From the NCBI RefSeq assembly GCF_030268685.1, contig NZ_BSRQ01000009.1, positions 1 to 64,000 on the forward strand: DNA of 64,000 nucleotides. Reading direction: 5' to 3'. The DNA is from Microtetraspora sp. NBRC 13810 (GTDB lineage: Bacteria; Actinomycetota; Actinomycetes; Streptosporangiales; Streptosporangiaceae). Made by a program: the position numbers and the translations under genes. Of the stretch, positions 7,681 through 16,647 are shown one piece after another; the stretch's first letter is position 1, and every line of letters starts with the position of its first letter. The notes under the pieces are model-generated. The model worked only from the letters and a program-made list of their open reading frames with translations. It did no database searches and was not told where the DNA came from.

Positions 7681-9422
7681 CGATCCGGTTGTCCCGTCGA
7701 GCCTTCTGGCCGCGGCTGCGGGCGAGCCGCCGCGGCGCCCTTGTCCAGTCCGAGCACGGACACCACCGGCCCCAGTGCGACCTGTCCGAGCCCGCAGATC
7801 GACGTCTTGCGCATGGCCTCCTCCAACTGCAGGATCCGCCCGCTCTGCGCTTCGTCAAGGGTGGAGGAACCCGAGTCCAGCACGCCGCGCAGCAAGTCGT
7901 GGGCCTTGGTGGACCCGACCCTGCACGGTACGCACTTGCCGCACGACTCGTTGCGGAAGAAGCGCAGCACGTTCGTCGAGGCGGCCAGGAGATCGGTGCC
8001 CTCGGCGAGCACGACCAGGGCGCCGGAGCCCAGCATGGTCCCGGCCTCGGCGAGCGTCCCGAAGTCCAGGGCGAGGTCCAGTTTGTCGGGGCCGATGAAG
8101 TTGGAGGACGCTCCACCCGGCTGCACGGCGCCGACCTGGGCGCCGTCGAGCACGCCGCCGGCGATGTCGATCAGCTCTCGAACCGTCGTGCCCATCGGCA
8201 CGCAGTACACGCCGGGGTTCTCCACGTGCCCGGACACGGCGAAGAACTTCCAGCCGACGGAGTCGCCCGCGCCCTGCTCCGCCCACCACTCGGCGCCACG
8301 CTGAAGGATCACCGGCACGTCGGCGAAGGTCTCCACAGAGTTGATCAACGTCGGGCGGCCGTGCAGCCCGTAGTTGCCGGGGAAGGGCGGCTTGTTGCGC
8401 GGCTCACCGCGGTGACCCTCCATGCACTCCAGGAGCGCGGTCTCCTCACCGAGGATGTAGCCACCGGGCGAGACGAAGATGTCGAGTTCGAGACGGCGGC
8501 CACTGCCGCAGGCGTTCTGCCCGATCACCCCGGCCTCGCGCAGTGCCGCGATCTCCGCGTGCAGCACGCGCTCCTCGGGGCCGTACTCGTGCCGGATGAA
8601 GATCCAGCCCTGCTCGGCTCCGACCACCGCCATGCCGAGCAGGATGCCCTCGATCACGAGGTGCGGCTGGTCGGTCAGGATCTGGCGGTCCTTGAACGTG
8701 CCCGGTTCGGACTCGTCGGCGTTGCAGATCGCGTACTTGACGCTGCCCGGCTCGGCGGAGGCGACCAGGCCCCACTTCCTGCCCGTGGGGAACCCGGCGC
8801 CGCCCATCCCGCGCAGGCCGGAACTCTCCAGCGTGGCCACCACGCTGTCCGCACTCATCTCGCCGGCCAGCAACGCGCGCAGGCTCGCGTACCGCGCCGA
8901 GACATCCGATCCGGCCGGGTACGGGTCGTTCGGCCAGGGCTCGGTCCGTCCCGTGACGGTCACCTCGGCGAGCTCGTCGTCCCGCGCGGCGCCGACCAGC
9001 GCGTCGACGTCGGCCACCGGCGCCGGCTGCTCGTTGACCGCCAGCGCCGGGGCGATGTCGCAGCGGCCCAGGCAGGACACCTCGGTGAGCTCGATCTCGG
9101 TGTCGTCACCGTAGCGTGCACGCACCTCCGCGATCCGATCGTCGGCGGACCGCAGCCAGCACGACAGGTCGTGGCACACGTTGATCGCGACCTTGGCGGG
9201 CGGGGTCGTCCGGAAGTGCGGGTAGAACGAGATCAAACCCTCGATCTCGTACCGCGGACGCCGCATGGTGCGGGCGAGCTCTTCGAGCTCCTCTCGCGGC
9301 AACCAGCCCAGCCGCGCCTGGATGGCGTTGAGCGCCGGGATCAACGACGGCCCGGGGAACTTCCCGGCCCGTGCCTCGACACCGGGGACCTGGCGGCGTC
9401 CCAGCTCGGAACTCAGGGTCAT
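7677..9422 (-). CDS. NAD-dependent formate dehydrogenase beta subunit (NuoE-NuoF fusion)
   Basis: A 581-residue flavoprotein subunit that should pass electrons from the catalytic subunit to NAD+. Residues 20-150 match NuoE (thioredoxin-like 2Fe-2S, CHDLSC and CLGRCD). Residues 170-560 match NuoF: GLRGMGGAGFPTGRKW and NADESEPGTFKDR for FMN/NADH binding, and the N3-type 4Fe-4S ligands ESCGKCVPCR plus a later Cys in SICGLG. Its ATG directly abuts the TAA of the alpha-subunit gene. NuoE-NuoF fusions are typical of soluble NAD-linked formate dehydrogenases and of some hydrogenases. The formate assignment comes from the partner subunit. Confidence 0.92.
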   Translation of the reverse strand: MTLSSELGRRQVPGVEARAGKFPGPSLIPALNAIQARLGWLPREELEELARTMRRPRYEIEGLISFYPHFRTTPPAKVAINVCHDLSCWLRSADDRIAEVRARYGDDTEIELTEVSCLGRCDIAPALAVNEQPAPVADVDALVGAARDDELAEVTVTGRTEPWPNDPYPAGSDVSARYASLRALLAGEMSADSVVATLESSGLRGMGGAGFPTGRKWGLVASAEPGSVKYAICNADESEPGTFKDRQILTDQPHLVIEGILLGMAVVGAEQGWIFIRHEYGPEERVLHAEIAALREAGVIGQNACGSGRRLELDIFVSPGGYILGEETALLECMEGHRGEPRNKPPFPGNYGLHGRPTLINSVETFADVPVILQRGAEWWAEQGAGDSVGWKFFAVSGHVENPGVYCVPMGTTVRELIDIAGGVLDGAQVGAVQPGGASSNFIGPDKLDLALDFGTLAEAGTMLGSGALVVLAEGTDLLAASTNVLRFFRNESCGKCVPCRVGSTKAHDLLRGVLDSGSSTLDEAQSGRILQLEEAMRKTSICGLGQVALGPVVSVLGLDKGAAAARPQPRPEGSTGQPDR

Positions 9423-12383
9423 TTAGACACTTCCCATGCTGCTGAGGGGCTCCGCGTCGACCGCGCTCAACGCCTCGACCTGGATCGCACAGAACTTGAA
9501 CTCGGGGATCTTGCCGTAGGGGTCGATCTCGTCGATCGTCAGGAGGTTGGCCGCCGCCTCCCGGAAGTGGAACGGGATGAAACAGTTGCCCAGCTGCTCA
9601 CGGTGCGAAATGCGCACCTGCAGCTCGATGGCTCCACGCCGGGAACGCACCCGGACCCGCTGGCCGTGCGCCAGCCCCCGGTCGGCGGCGTCCTTGGGGT
9701 GCATGTACACCTCGGCGATCGGCGAGATCGTGTCCAGCGCGTAGGACCGGCGGGTCATCGACCCGGTGTGCCAGTGTTCGAGCAGCCGGCCGGTGTTGAG
9801 CACCAGCGGGTACTCGGCGTCCGGCAGTTCCTTCGCCGGGAGCCAGTGCGCCGGTACGAGGTGGGCGAGGCCGTCGTCGGTGTTGAACCGCTCGTCGAAC
9901 AGCACCACGGTTCCGTCGGAGTGCTCGGGGTCCTCGTTCGGGTAGAGCTTCCCGGTCAGCCCGAGGTTGTCGTGGCGCAGGTTCGCGTACGAGGGCATGA
10001 GCGCGACCATCTCGTCGAACACCTCGCTGGGAGAGGAGTACGACCAGTCCAGCCCGATCCGCCGGGCGATGTCCTGGATGATCTCCCAGTCCACCCGCGC
10101 CTGGCCCGGTGGGTCCATCACCTTGCGGCCGAGCTGCACCCGGCGGTCGGTGTTGGTGTAGCTCCCCTCCTTCTCCAGGTAGGACGACGCCGGCAGGATG
10201 ACGTCGGCGAACTCCGCGGTCTCGGTGAGGAAGATGTCCTGCACCACCAGGAAGTCCAGCGCGCCCAGGGCCTTGCGCACCTTGTTGATGTTGGGGTCGG
10301 AGAGGAACGGGTTCTCGCCGAGCATGTACATGCCGCGGACGCCGCCGGGCTTGAGCACCGAGCCGATGATCTCGGTGACGGTGAGGCCGCGGTTGGGGTC
10401 GAGCTCCGTGCCCCAGGCCTCCTCGAACCGCCGGCGGGTGGCGTCCGCGTCGACGCCCTGGTAGTCGGGGTAGAACATGGGGATCAGTCCGGCGTCGGAG
10501 GCGCCCTGGACGTTGTTCTGCCCGCGCAGCGGGTGCAGGCCGGTGCCCGGCTTGCCGACGTTGCCGGTGATCGAGCACATCGCGATCAGGCAGCGGGCGT
10601 TGTCGGTACCGGTGGTGTGCTGGGAGATGCCCATGCCCCAGTAGATGACGCCGGCCTTCGCCTCGCCCCAGACGCGCGCGACCTCGCGGATCAGGTCCGC
10701 GTCGACGCCGGTGATCTGCGCGGCCCGCTCCGGCGGGTAGTCGTTGACCGTACGGACCAGTTCCTCGAAGTTGGAGACCCTGGCCTTGATGAACTCCAGG
10801 TCGATCAGGCCGAGCCGGATCACCTCGTGCATGATCCCGTTGTAGAAGGCCACGTCGGTGCCGGGCTTGACCTGGCAGTGGTAGTCGGCGTGCTCGGCGA
10901 CCGTGCTGGCCCGGGGGTCGACATAGATGATCTTCGTGCCACGCCGCCGGGCCTGCTTGAAGAAGGAGCTGGCGACGGGGTGGTTCGCCGTCGGGTTGGA
11001 ACCGGTGATGATCACGACATCGGCGTTGGCCACGTCACCGTAGGTGGTCGACACCGCGCCGGAGCCGACGCCCTCGAAGAGCGCGGCCACCGACGAGGCG
11101 TGGCAGAGCCGGGTGCAGTGGTCGACGTTGTTGGTGCCGAACCCGGCCCGGATCAGCTTCTGGAAGAGGTACGCCTCTTCGTTGGAGCACTTCGCGGAGC
11201 CGAACCCCGCGATGGCGCCCGCTCCCTGCTCCGCGTGGATCTCCGTCAGCCGCCGGGCGACGAGGTCGAGCGCCTCTTCCCAGGTGGCCTCGCGGAAGTG
11301 CGGCAGAACCTCGTCGTAGTCGACCAGGCCGCCCGGCTTGCGGCGGCCGTCCTTGCCGTTCTTGCTGAGCTTCGCGCTACGGCCTCCGCCGCTGCGGTTC
11401 CCGCCGTCGCCGGCGCGTCCCCGATCGTTGCCCGCGTCGCCGCGGACGTCCTCCGACAGCGGCCCCTTGGGGTAGGACGAGTCCTTCCGGATCAAGGGCA
11501 CGGTGAGCCGCTGCGGCGACGCCGCGTAGTCCCAGCCGTACCGGCCCTTGACGCACAGCCTGCTCTTGGAGCCCGGCTGGTCACGGCCTTCCGCGAAGGC
11601 GATCGCGCCGCGGGACCGGTCGACGTAGTAGGTGAGCGCGCAGCCGACACCGCAGTACGGGCACACGCTGTCCACCGCGTCCAGCGTCTCGCGGGGCTGG
11701 ATGGGGATGTTGTTGATCGCCTTGTTGGTCAGGGCGCCGGTGGGACACGCCTGCACGCACTCGCCGCAGGTCACGCACGAGCTGGCGCCCATGGGGTCGT
11801 TGAGGTCGAAGGCGATCGTGGTCGAGTAGCCCTTGCCCGAGCGGCCGATGACGTCGTTGCCCTGGATGTCGTCGCATGCGCGCACACAACGGTCGCAGAG
11901 GATGCACGCGTCGTGGTTGACCTCGATCACCGGGTTCGACGAGTCCAGCCCTCGGCCGGAACCGCACGGCAGATCGGTCGTCTCCTTGGCCACGTCGAAC
12001 CGGTCGGCGAGTTCGAGGAGCAGGTTGTCGCCGGTCGTCGTCTGTTTCGGATCCTCCGCCCGCGGCGGCTGGTCGGAGATGAGCAACTCGGTCAAGGTCG
12101 CCCGGTTGCGCTCCAGCTCCGGAGTGCTGGTCCTGACCTGCATGCCGTCGTCGCAGGGGCGCACACACGCCGCGGCGAAGGCCCGGCCGCCGGTGTCCAC
12201 CACGCACATCCGGCACACGCCCACGGGGTCGTAGCGCTCGTCGTGGCACAACACCGGGATATCGATGCCGACCTGCTTCGCGGCATCGTAGATGCTGGTG
12301 CCCTCCGGCACGGTCACGGTACGGCCGTCGATCTCGGCTGTCACGGTCCGGACGGCCGACGCCGGCTCTTCAAGGATCGTCAT
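9423..12383 (-). CDS. fdhA: Formate dehydrogenase alpha subunit (Mo/W-bisPGD, NuoG-like N-terminus)
   Basis: A 986-residue catalytic subunit oxidising formate to CO2 (or running in reverse). N-terminal 2Fe-2S ligands are C46, C57, C60 and C73. Two ferredoxin-like 4Fe-4S clusters use C160-C170 (CILCDRCVRAC) and C203-C213 (CVTCGECVQAC). The pterin-domain cluster begins CPYCGVGC at 241 with C277. The metal ligand is Cys 427 in RLCHASS, so no selenocysteine is needed. An unusual Gly/Arg/Lys-rich linker of about 40 residues (312-352) is inserted before the catalytic core. The ATG has ACGGGG upstream; an ATG 33 bases earlier has no ribosome site. Metal choice (W or Mo) is unknown, but the neighbours favour W. 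Confidence 0.92.
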   Translation of the reverse strand: MTILEEPASAVRTVTAEIDGRTVTVPEGTSIYDAAKQVGIDIPVLCHDERYDPVGVCRMCVVDTGGRAFAAACVRPCDDGMQVRTSTPELERNRATLTELLISDQPPRAEDPKQTTTGDNLLLELADRFDVAKETTDLPCGSGRGLDSSNPVIEVNHDACILCDRCVRACDDIQGNDVIGRSGKGYSTTIAFDLNDPMGASSCVTCGECVQACPTGALTNKAINNIPIQPRETLDAVDSVCPYCGVGCALTYYVDRSRGAIAFAEGRDQPGSKSRLCVKGRYGWDYAASPQRLTVPLIRKDSSYPKGPLSEDVRGDAGNDRGRAGDGGNRSGGGRSAKLSKNGKDGRRKPGGLVDYDEVLPHFREATWEEALDLVARRLTEIHAEQGAGAIAGFGSAKCSNEEAYLFQKLIRAGFGTNNVDHCTRLCHASSVAALFEGVGSGAVSTTYGDVANADVVIITGSNPTANHPVASSFFKQARRRGTKIIYVDPRASTVAEHADYHCQVKPGTDVAFYNGIMHEVIRLGLIDLEFIKARVSNFEELVRTVNDYPPERAAQITGVDADLIREVARVWGEAKAGVIYWGMGISQHTTGTDNARCLIAMCSITGNVGKPGTGLHPLRGQNNVQGASDAGLIPMFYPDYQGVDADATRRRFEEAWGTELDPNRGLTVTEIIGSVLKPGGVRGMYMLGENPFLSDPNINKVRKALGALDFLVVQDIFLTETAEFADVILPASSYLEKEGSYTNTDRRVQLGRKVMDPPGQARVDWEIIQDIARRIGLDWSYSSPSEVFDEMVALMPSYANLRHDNLGLTGKLYPNEDPEHSDGTVVLFDERFNTDDGLAHLVPAHWLPAKELPDAEYPLVLNTGRLLEHWHTGSMTRRSYALDTISPIAEVYMHPKDAADRGLAHGQRVRVRSRRGAIELQVRISHREQLGNCFIPFHFREAAANLLTIDEIDPYGKIPEFKFCAIQVEALSAVDAEPLSSMGSV

Positions 12384-12585
12384 CTCAACCCCGTCAGTCG
12401 AGCGGTTAGAGAGCATACAGAATACGCCATACAGTGTACCGCGGCAATCTTGGTATCACCTTAATGCCACTTACCCACTTAGATCGTTGTTAGTGCCAGG
12501 ATGACCGGATTGTCAAGTTTCGCGAAAGTTTGCCCTCGCGATTCTCCGCGTATTCAGAGGCGGCCCGCATATGAAGGGCAAGGAG
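12384..12585 (-). promoter_or_regulatory. fdhA upstream region with direct-repeat operator candidate
   Basis: This 202-base gap between aor and fdhA is much AT-richer than its flanks. It holds two copies of CATACAG at 12414-12420 and 12428-12434 (spacing 14), embedded in a run of ATAC/GTAC steps up to 12438. On the coding strand this reads CTGTATG twice. The repeats lie 31-51 bases upstream of the fdhA start, where a regulator or promoter element would act. An independent promoter for fdh is therefore likely, separating it from the aor-mobA transcript. Confidence 0.45.
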
Positions 12586-14388
12586 CTAAGCGTCGAGCAG
12601 CAGGTCATCAAGGCCGGCCGCGGGGATGCGCCCCTCCTCGTCCAAGCCTCGCGCCGCATAGTATCCGGCGATCATCGACCCCAGGCGACCGGCGTCGAGC
12701 ACCGCACTACGGCCGGAACCCAGCTCCAGCGGCGTCTCCAGCATCCGGGCCGGCAACGTGTCGTCGGCCGCGGTGGCGCCCTCACGCAGGTTGAACGCGC
12801 GTTTCGCCCGGACGATCCGCCGAGCGGTGTCCCGCAGTTCACCGGCGTCCAACGTCCACCCCGTGACCAGTGCGAGCAGCCTGGCCCAGTCCGTGAAGGG
12901 ATCATCGAAGACACCGCGCAAGAATTTGCACAGAATCATCGAATCCATGACGGCAGCTCGATCCTCGGTGCCGACCGCGGCGGCGACGTGGGCCGCTCCG
13001 CCATCCAGCCGGTCAAGCTCACCCGACAGGTCGGCCTCGTACGCCCCGGACCGGTTGTGGTCGGCCCCCCTGGCGTTCACCGCGAGCCCGAGCGCCATCG
13101 ACTGGAGGCTTCGCGGCTCGTAACCGGGCAGCTCCAGCCCCTTGACCTGCGGCGCGAAGTCGATCGAGTCGTGCCCGACCACCTCGGCCGCCCGGCGCGA
13201 ACCCCGCGCCAGCAACTCCCCCAGGCCCGGCGACCGCGTCCCGATCGCATCCAGCGCGCGCAACACCGCCGCGCCGTCGCCGAACCGCAGCCACGGCTCG
13301 TCGATGAGGCCACGCTCGACACACTCCATGGCCCAGGCGATCGTGCCGCCCGCCGAGATCGTGTCGATTCCCAGCTCGTCGCAGCGCGCGCTGGCGGCGA
13401 ACACGTCGTCGGGGTCGGACACCCCGCACAGCGGGCCGAGCGCGAACACGTTCTCGTACTCCATACGCTGGCTTCCGCCGCCCTTGCGCGAGTAGATGTG
13501 CTCACACCCGATGGAGCACGACGCGCAACTGTTGCGCGCCACTCCGCGCAGCTCGTGCAGCTCTTCGGCGGCCAACTGAGGTGCGCCCTCGAAGGTCGCC
13601 GCGGTGAAGTTACGCGTGGGCAGGGTGCTGACGGCGTTGAAGGCCAGGAGGTTGGCCAGTGTGCCGAGTTCCCGGTACTTCGCGGTGGCCGGCCCGAAGC
13701 TGCGCCTACGCAGGTCACGGGCGGCGGCGAGGACACCGGCCTGATCGGCGACCGACACCTTGGTCGTCGCCCTGACCAGCACGGCCTTGATGTTCTTCGC
13801 GCCCAGCACCGCGCCCAGGCCACCCCGGCCGGCATGGCGGCCGTCATGGCTGATCGTCGCGTATCGCACCTGGCGCTCGCCGGCCGGGCCGATGGCCGCG
13901 GTCCGCCAGTTCCGGCCGAAGCGCGACTTCGCCGAGGTCTCGGCCTCCGCGGCCGGCAGCCCGGCCAGCTCCGGCGCCGGTTCGAGGCGCACGCCGTCGC
14001 CGTCGATCAGAAGCACCGAGAGCTCGTCCGCACGGCCGCGGATCACGATCGCGTCATGCCCGGTGAGCTTTCCGGCGATGGCGAACTGGCTGGAGGCGAG
14101 GGCATCGGTCAGCAGTCCGGTCAACGGCGACTTGGCCACCACCGCGAACTTCGCACTGGTCGTCAACGGAGTCCCGACCAGCGAGGAGAAGACGAAGGCC
14201 AACGGCGCTTCCGGGGCCAGCGGGTCGACCCGGGGAGGCGCCAGCCGGTGCAGCAACCAGGTGCCGAGCCCCACGCCGCCCAGATATGAGCGCAGCACGC
14301 GCTCACTCAGCTCGAAGGCGTCGCCTGTCGCCTCCCCGCCGTCGACATCGACGAGCAACGCTCTCCCGAAGAAACCACCAGGCGTCAT
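12586..14388 (-). CDS. aor: Tungsten-dependent aldehyde:ferredoxin oxidoreductase (AOR family)
   Basis: A 600-residue soluble enzyme expected to oxidise aldehydes to acids, or reduce acids, using W-bispterin and one 4Fe-4S cluster. Cluster ligands are visible as C288, C291 and C295 (CASCSIGC) and C487 (ILCKF); the first three fall at the numbers I recall for the Pyrococcus furiosus enzyme. Pterin-binding features SSLVGTPLTTSAKF and GRGGLGAVLGAKN are present, as are the YEN and ADHNR segments near the active site. It follows the mobA-moaD gene by 17 bases. AOR enzymes are almost always tungsten proteins, which supports reading the whole locus as tungsten metabolism. The physiological aldehyde and electron acceptor are unknown. 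Confidence 0.93.
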   Translation of the reverse strand: MTPGGFFGRALLVDVDGGEATGDAFELSERVLRSYLGGVGLGTWLLHRLAPPRVDPLAPEAPLAFVFSSLVGTPLTTSAKFAVVAKSPLTGLLTDALASSQFAIAGKLTGHDAIVIRGRADELSVLLIDGDGVRLEPAPELAGLPAAEAETSAKSRFGRNWRTAAIGPAGERQVRYATISHDGRHAGRGGLGAVLGAKNIKAVLVRATTKVSVADQAGVLAAARDLRRRSFGPATAKYRELGTLANLLAFNAVSTLPTRNFTAATFEGAPQLAAEELHELRGVARNSCASCSIGCEHIYSRKGGGSQRMEYENVFALGPLCGVSDPDDVFAASARCDELGIDTISAGGTIAWAMECVERGLIDEPWLRFGDGAAVLRALDAIGTRSPGLGELLARGSRRAAEVVGHDSIDFAPQVKGLELPGYEPRSLQSMALGLAVNARGADHNRSGAYEADLSGELDRLDGGAAHVAAAVGTEDRAAVMDSMILCKFLRGVFDDPFTDWARLLALVTGWTLDAGELRDTARRIVRAKRAFNLREGATAADDTLPARMLETPLELGSGRSAVLDAGRLGSMIAGYYAARGLDEEGRIPAAGLDDLLLDA

Positions 14389-14405
14389 GCCTCGACTCTA
14401 AAGCC

Positions 14406-15251
14406 TCAGCCGCCGGCGTCCGCGGACAGGAAGGCGACGGTGTCCCCCACCACCAGCGGCAGCGACTCGTCCCGGGTCACCTGATCGCCGTTGATCGCGG
14501 CCACGACGTGGCGGTCCAGCTCCAGCCCCACCGCGGCCGCCGCGGCTCCGAGCGTGGCGGCCCGGACACCGCGCGGCCGGTGCCCGCCGTTCCTCGCCAA
14601 CGCGCCGAAACACTCGACGACGATCTCCGGCGGCAGCCGGTCACGCGCCGCCGCGTACTCCTCCGGGGTGTTGACGTTCACCACGGATTCCAACGTCGGA
14701 TCATGTCGCATGACCGCGGTGTCGGCGAGCAACTGCTCGTCGCTCAACTGGGCCACCTGGCAGTGCTTGAAGAGCATGCCGGGCCGCAGGTCGCCTTCGG
14801 CGAGGAGGTCGGCGATCAGCCCGGCCAGGGCGGTCCGGTAGCCGGCGGCCAGCGGTTGCCGGAAGCCGCGCGCCACCGGTAGCGCCATGTCGGTCCCCGG
14901 GCTCAGCCCTCGCAGCACACAACGGATGTAGGCCGGATGCAGGAACGGCAGATCGGTGGAGCACGCGAACGCCGTCTCGGCCCGGTCGGCCACCGCCGCG
15001 AGCCCCACGGCCAGGCCCTGCATGGGCCCCAGCCCCTCCACGGGATCCTCGGCCACCGTGACCCCCGACGGAAGCGGCGGCAACTCCTGGCCGGGCGCGG
15101 CGACCACGACGACCGGCCCCCCGACCGTCCTGGCGAGCACCGCGGCGGTGCGATACAGCAAGGTCGATCCGTGCCACTCCAGCCAGGCTTTGGGCTTCCC
15201 CATCCGGGTGGAGCGCCCGCCCGCCAGCACAACGCCCGCAGCAGTCTGCAT
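14406..15251 (-). CDS. mobA: MobA-MoaD fusion: molybdenum cofactor guanylyltransferase with ubiquitin-like sulfur carrier
   Basis: Residues 1-200 are MobA, the enzyme adding GMP to the metal-pterin to form the bis-guanine dinucleotide cofactor (LAGGRSTRMGKPKAW loop at 8-23, STDLPF acceptor motif). Residues about 207-281 are a MoaD/ThiS-type beta-grasp domain that ends in the sulfur-carrier terminus ADAGG. Joining the sulfur carrier for pterin dithiolene formation to the guanylyltransferase, directly upstream of aor, suggests dedicated cofactor supply for the W-enzymes. The ATG starts a minus-strand transcript; 165 bases of divergent promoter region separate it from the gene at 15417. No moaA, moaC, moaE or fdhD is in the window. 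Confidence 0.9.
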   Translation of the reverse strand: MQTAAGVVLAGGRSTRMGKPKAWLEWHGSTLLYRTAAVLARTVGGPVVVVAAPGQELPPLPSGVTVAEDPVEGLGPMQGLAVGLAAVADRAETAFACSTDLPFLHPAYIRCVLRGLSPGTDMALPVARGFRQPLAAGYRTALAGLIADLLAEGDLRPGMLFKHCQVAQLSDEQLLADTAVMRHDPTLESVVNVNTPEEYAAARDRLPPEIVVECFGALARNGGHRPRGVRAATLGAAAAAVGLELDRHVVAAINGDQVTRDESLPLVVGDTVAFLSADAGG

Positions 15252-15416
15252 GCCCGCATGCTAGGCGACGCCAACCGCCTCTCCGGACACTCGGGCGGTA
15301 CGGCCGGCGCGTGACAGGTCGAAGATCTCGTGCAGAGGATGTCGAGAACGACCGGCCGGCTCCGTCCCAGGGGCGGATGCGGCCACCGTGGCCGCACCAC
15401 ACCAAGGAGACCCAGC

Positions 15417-15869
15417 ATGACGATCCGGCGAATGGACAACGTCCTCATCGTTGTCGACGACCTTGACGCTGTTATCTCGTTCTTCGTCGAACTCGGCATG
15501 GAGCTGGAGGGCAGGGCGCCGATCGAGGGACGCTGGGTGGAGCGCGTCATCGGGATCGACGACGTCCGGCAGAACGTCGCGATGCTGCGGACCCCGGACG
15601 GCCACGGCCGGATCGAGCTGGCGATGTTCCACACGCCCAAGGCGATCAGCAGCGAGCCGAAGGACGCACCGGCGAACACACTGGGCATCCGTCGCATCAT
15701 GTTCGCCGTCGACGACATCGAGGACGTCATCGCCCGCCTGCGCACCCACGGCGCCGAACTCGTCGGCGAACTCGCGCAGTACGAGAACAGCTACCGGCTC
15801 TGCTACGTCCGCGGCCCCGAGGGCATCGTCGTCGGACTGGCCGAACAGGTCCATGCCGCCACGCCCTGA
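15417..15869 (+). CDS. VOC (glyoxalase/bleomycin-resistance) superfamily protein
   Basis: A 150-residue protein with the two beta-alpha-beta-beta-beta halves of the VOC fold: residues 5-60 (NVLIVVDDLDAVISFFVELG) and 85-145 (RRIMFAVDDIEDVIARL). The ATG is preceded by AAGGAGA at a good distance. VOC proteins bind a metal and act on small molecules or sequester them; the exact reaction is not visible. It stands alone, divergent from the mobA-moaD gene. Nothing ties it to the tungsten genes. Confidence 0.85.
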   Translation: MTIRRMDNVLIVVDDLDAVISFFVELGMELEGRAPIEGRWVERVIGIDDVRQNVAMLRTPDGHGRIELAMFHTPKAISSEPKDAPANTLGIRRIMFAVDDIEDVIARLRTHGAELVGELAQYENSYRLCYVRGPEGIVVGLAEQVHAATP

Positions 15870-15970
15870 CCACGCGGCGGCCCCATCCTGGGCGGCTCCG
15901 AACCAGCTCGACTCGGCGCCCAACGCCGCGGTGCCGCCGGCGCCATCAGTCGGCGGTGGATGATGTCGGT

Positions 15971-16429
15971 GTGCTCATTCGCATCGAGGCGTCCGAACTG
16001 CCGGGCCGGGACTGCGGTCAGGCGCCGGGCTTTCCCGGATACCGCAACATCCAGGTCGGGGTGCAACGGCGGGATCGCCGAGATGAGATCCTCGGGCTCC
16101 ATCCCGGTGACGCATCGGCGGCGGTCTGGGAGCTGGAGGTCACCGCCACAGCGAAGGAGGCCGGGTGGGATCTCCTCGGCCCGTACGTACAGGGCAGGCC
16201 GGGGGCCCGGTTCGTGTACCTGTCGTGGGGCGCGCTGGGCGACGACGGCGTGTTGTCGATGTTCCGCCGGGCGAAGTTGCACTTCGACGCCATCCCGCCG
16301 AACGTCCTGGAGCACGCGGTGCACAGTGGGATGCTGGTGGCCCGGCTGTCCTTGACCGACTCCCGCGGGCAGCCGTTGTGCGCGGCGGTCCGTCCTCCCC
16401 TCATCGACTGGTCCGCCCCCGCGCCCTGA
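15971..16429 (+). CDS. DUF5990 family protein
   Basis: A 152-residue actinobacterial protein of unknown function. It opens with LIRIEASELPGR and continues with IQVGVQRRDRRDEILGLHPGD and GPYVQGRPGARFVYLSWG, a pattern I associate with DUF5990. The GTG at 15971 is chosen because GGTGGA lies about ten bases upstream and family members start at this LIRIE segment; a GTG at 15956 in the same frame has no ribosome site. The C-terminus contains PLIDW, common in this family. No pathway can be assigned. It lies in a run of small accessory genes. Confidence 0.75.
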   Translation: MLIRIEASELPGRDCGQAPGFPGYRNIQVGVQRRDRRDEILGLHPGDASAAVWELEVTATAKEAGWDLLGPYVQGRPGARFVYLSWGALGDDGVLSMFRRAKLHFDAIPPNVLEHAVHSGMLVARLSLTDSRGQPLCAAVRPPLIDWSAPAP

Positions 16430-16647
16430 ACCGGTCACCGGATGAGGTTGGCGTGCGGTTTCGGCAGGTCTGTACGTGTTTTTTTAAGAAATAGCACTAT
16501 TTACTTCCTAAATCCCTAAATTTCGGGAAATTGGAGGTAGTATCAAAAGTACCGAGGATTTTTCGAGCGTTGGCACTCAGGTCGGCGTCGCCCCCGGCGA
16601 TAGACCACTTCGGCCCCCGCAAGGGGGCCTGGACAGGCCAGGCGACC
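16430..16647 (+). promoter_or_regulatory. AT-rich upstream region with short palindrome
   Basis: This gap is strikingly AT-rich at 16475-16560 compared with both flanks. It contains the near-palindrome AAATAG-CA-CTATTT (16490-16503) and a tandem CCTAAAT-CCCTAAAT element just after it. It probably holds the promoter and an operator for the DUF5994-STAS gene. A run of seven T residues at 16479-16485 could also end the DUF5990 transcript, though no strong stem precedes it. Confidence 0.35.

Noticed and set aside
7689-12464. A 1591-codon plus-strand open frame opposite the formate dehydrogenase genes
   Set aside because: It is a shadow of fdhA and fdhB; no domain is recognisable and codon positions follow the minus-strand genes.
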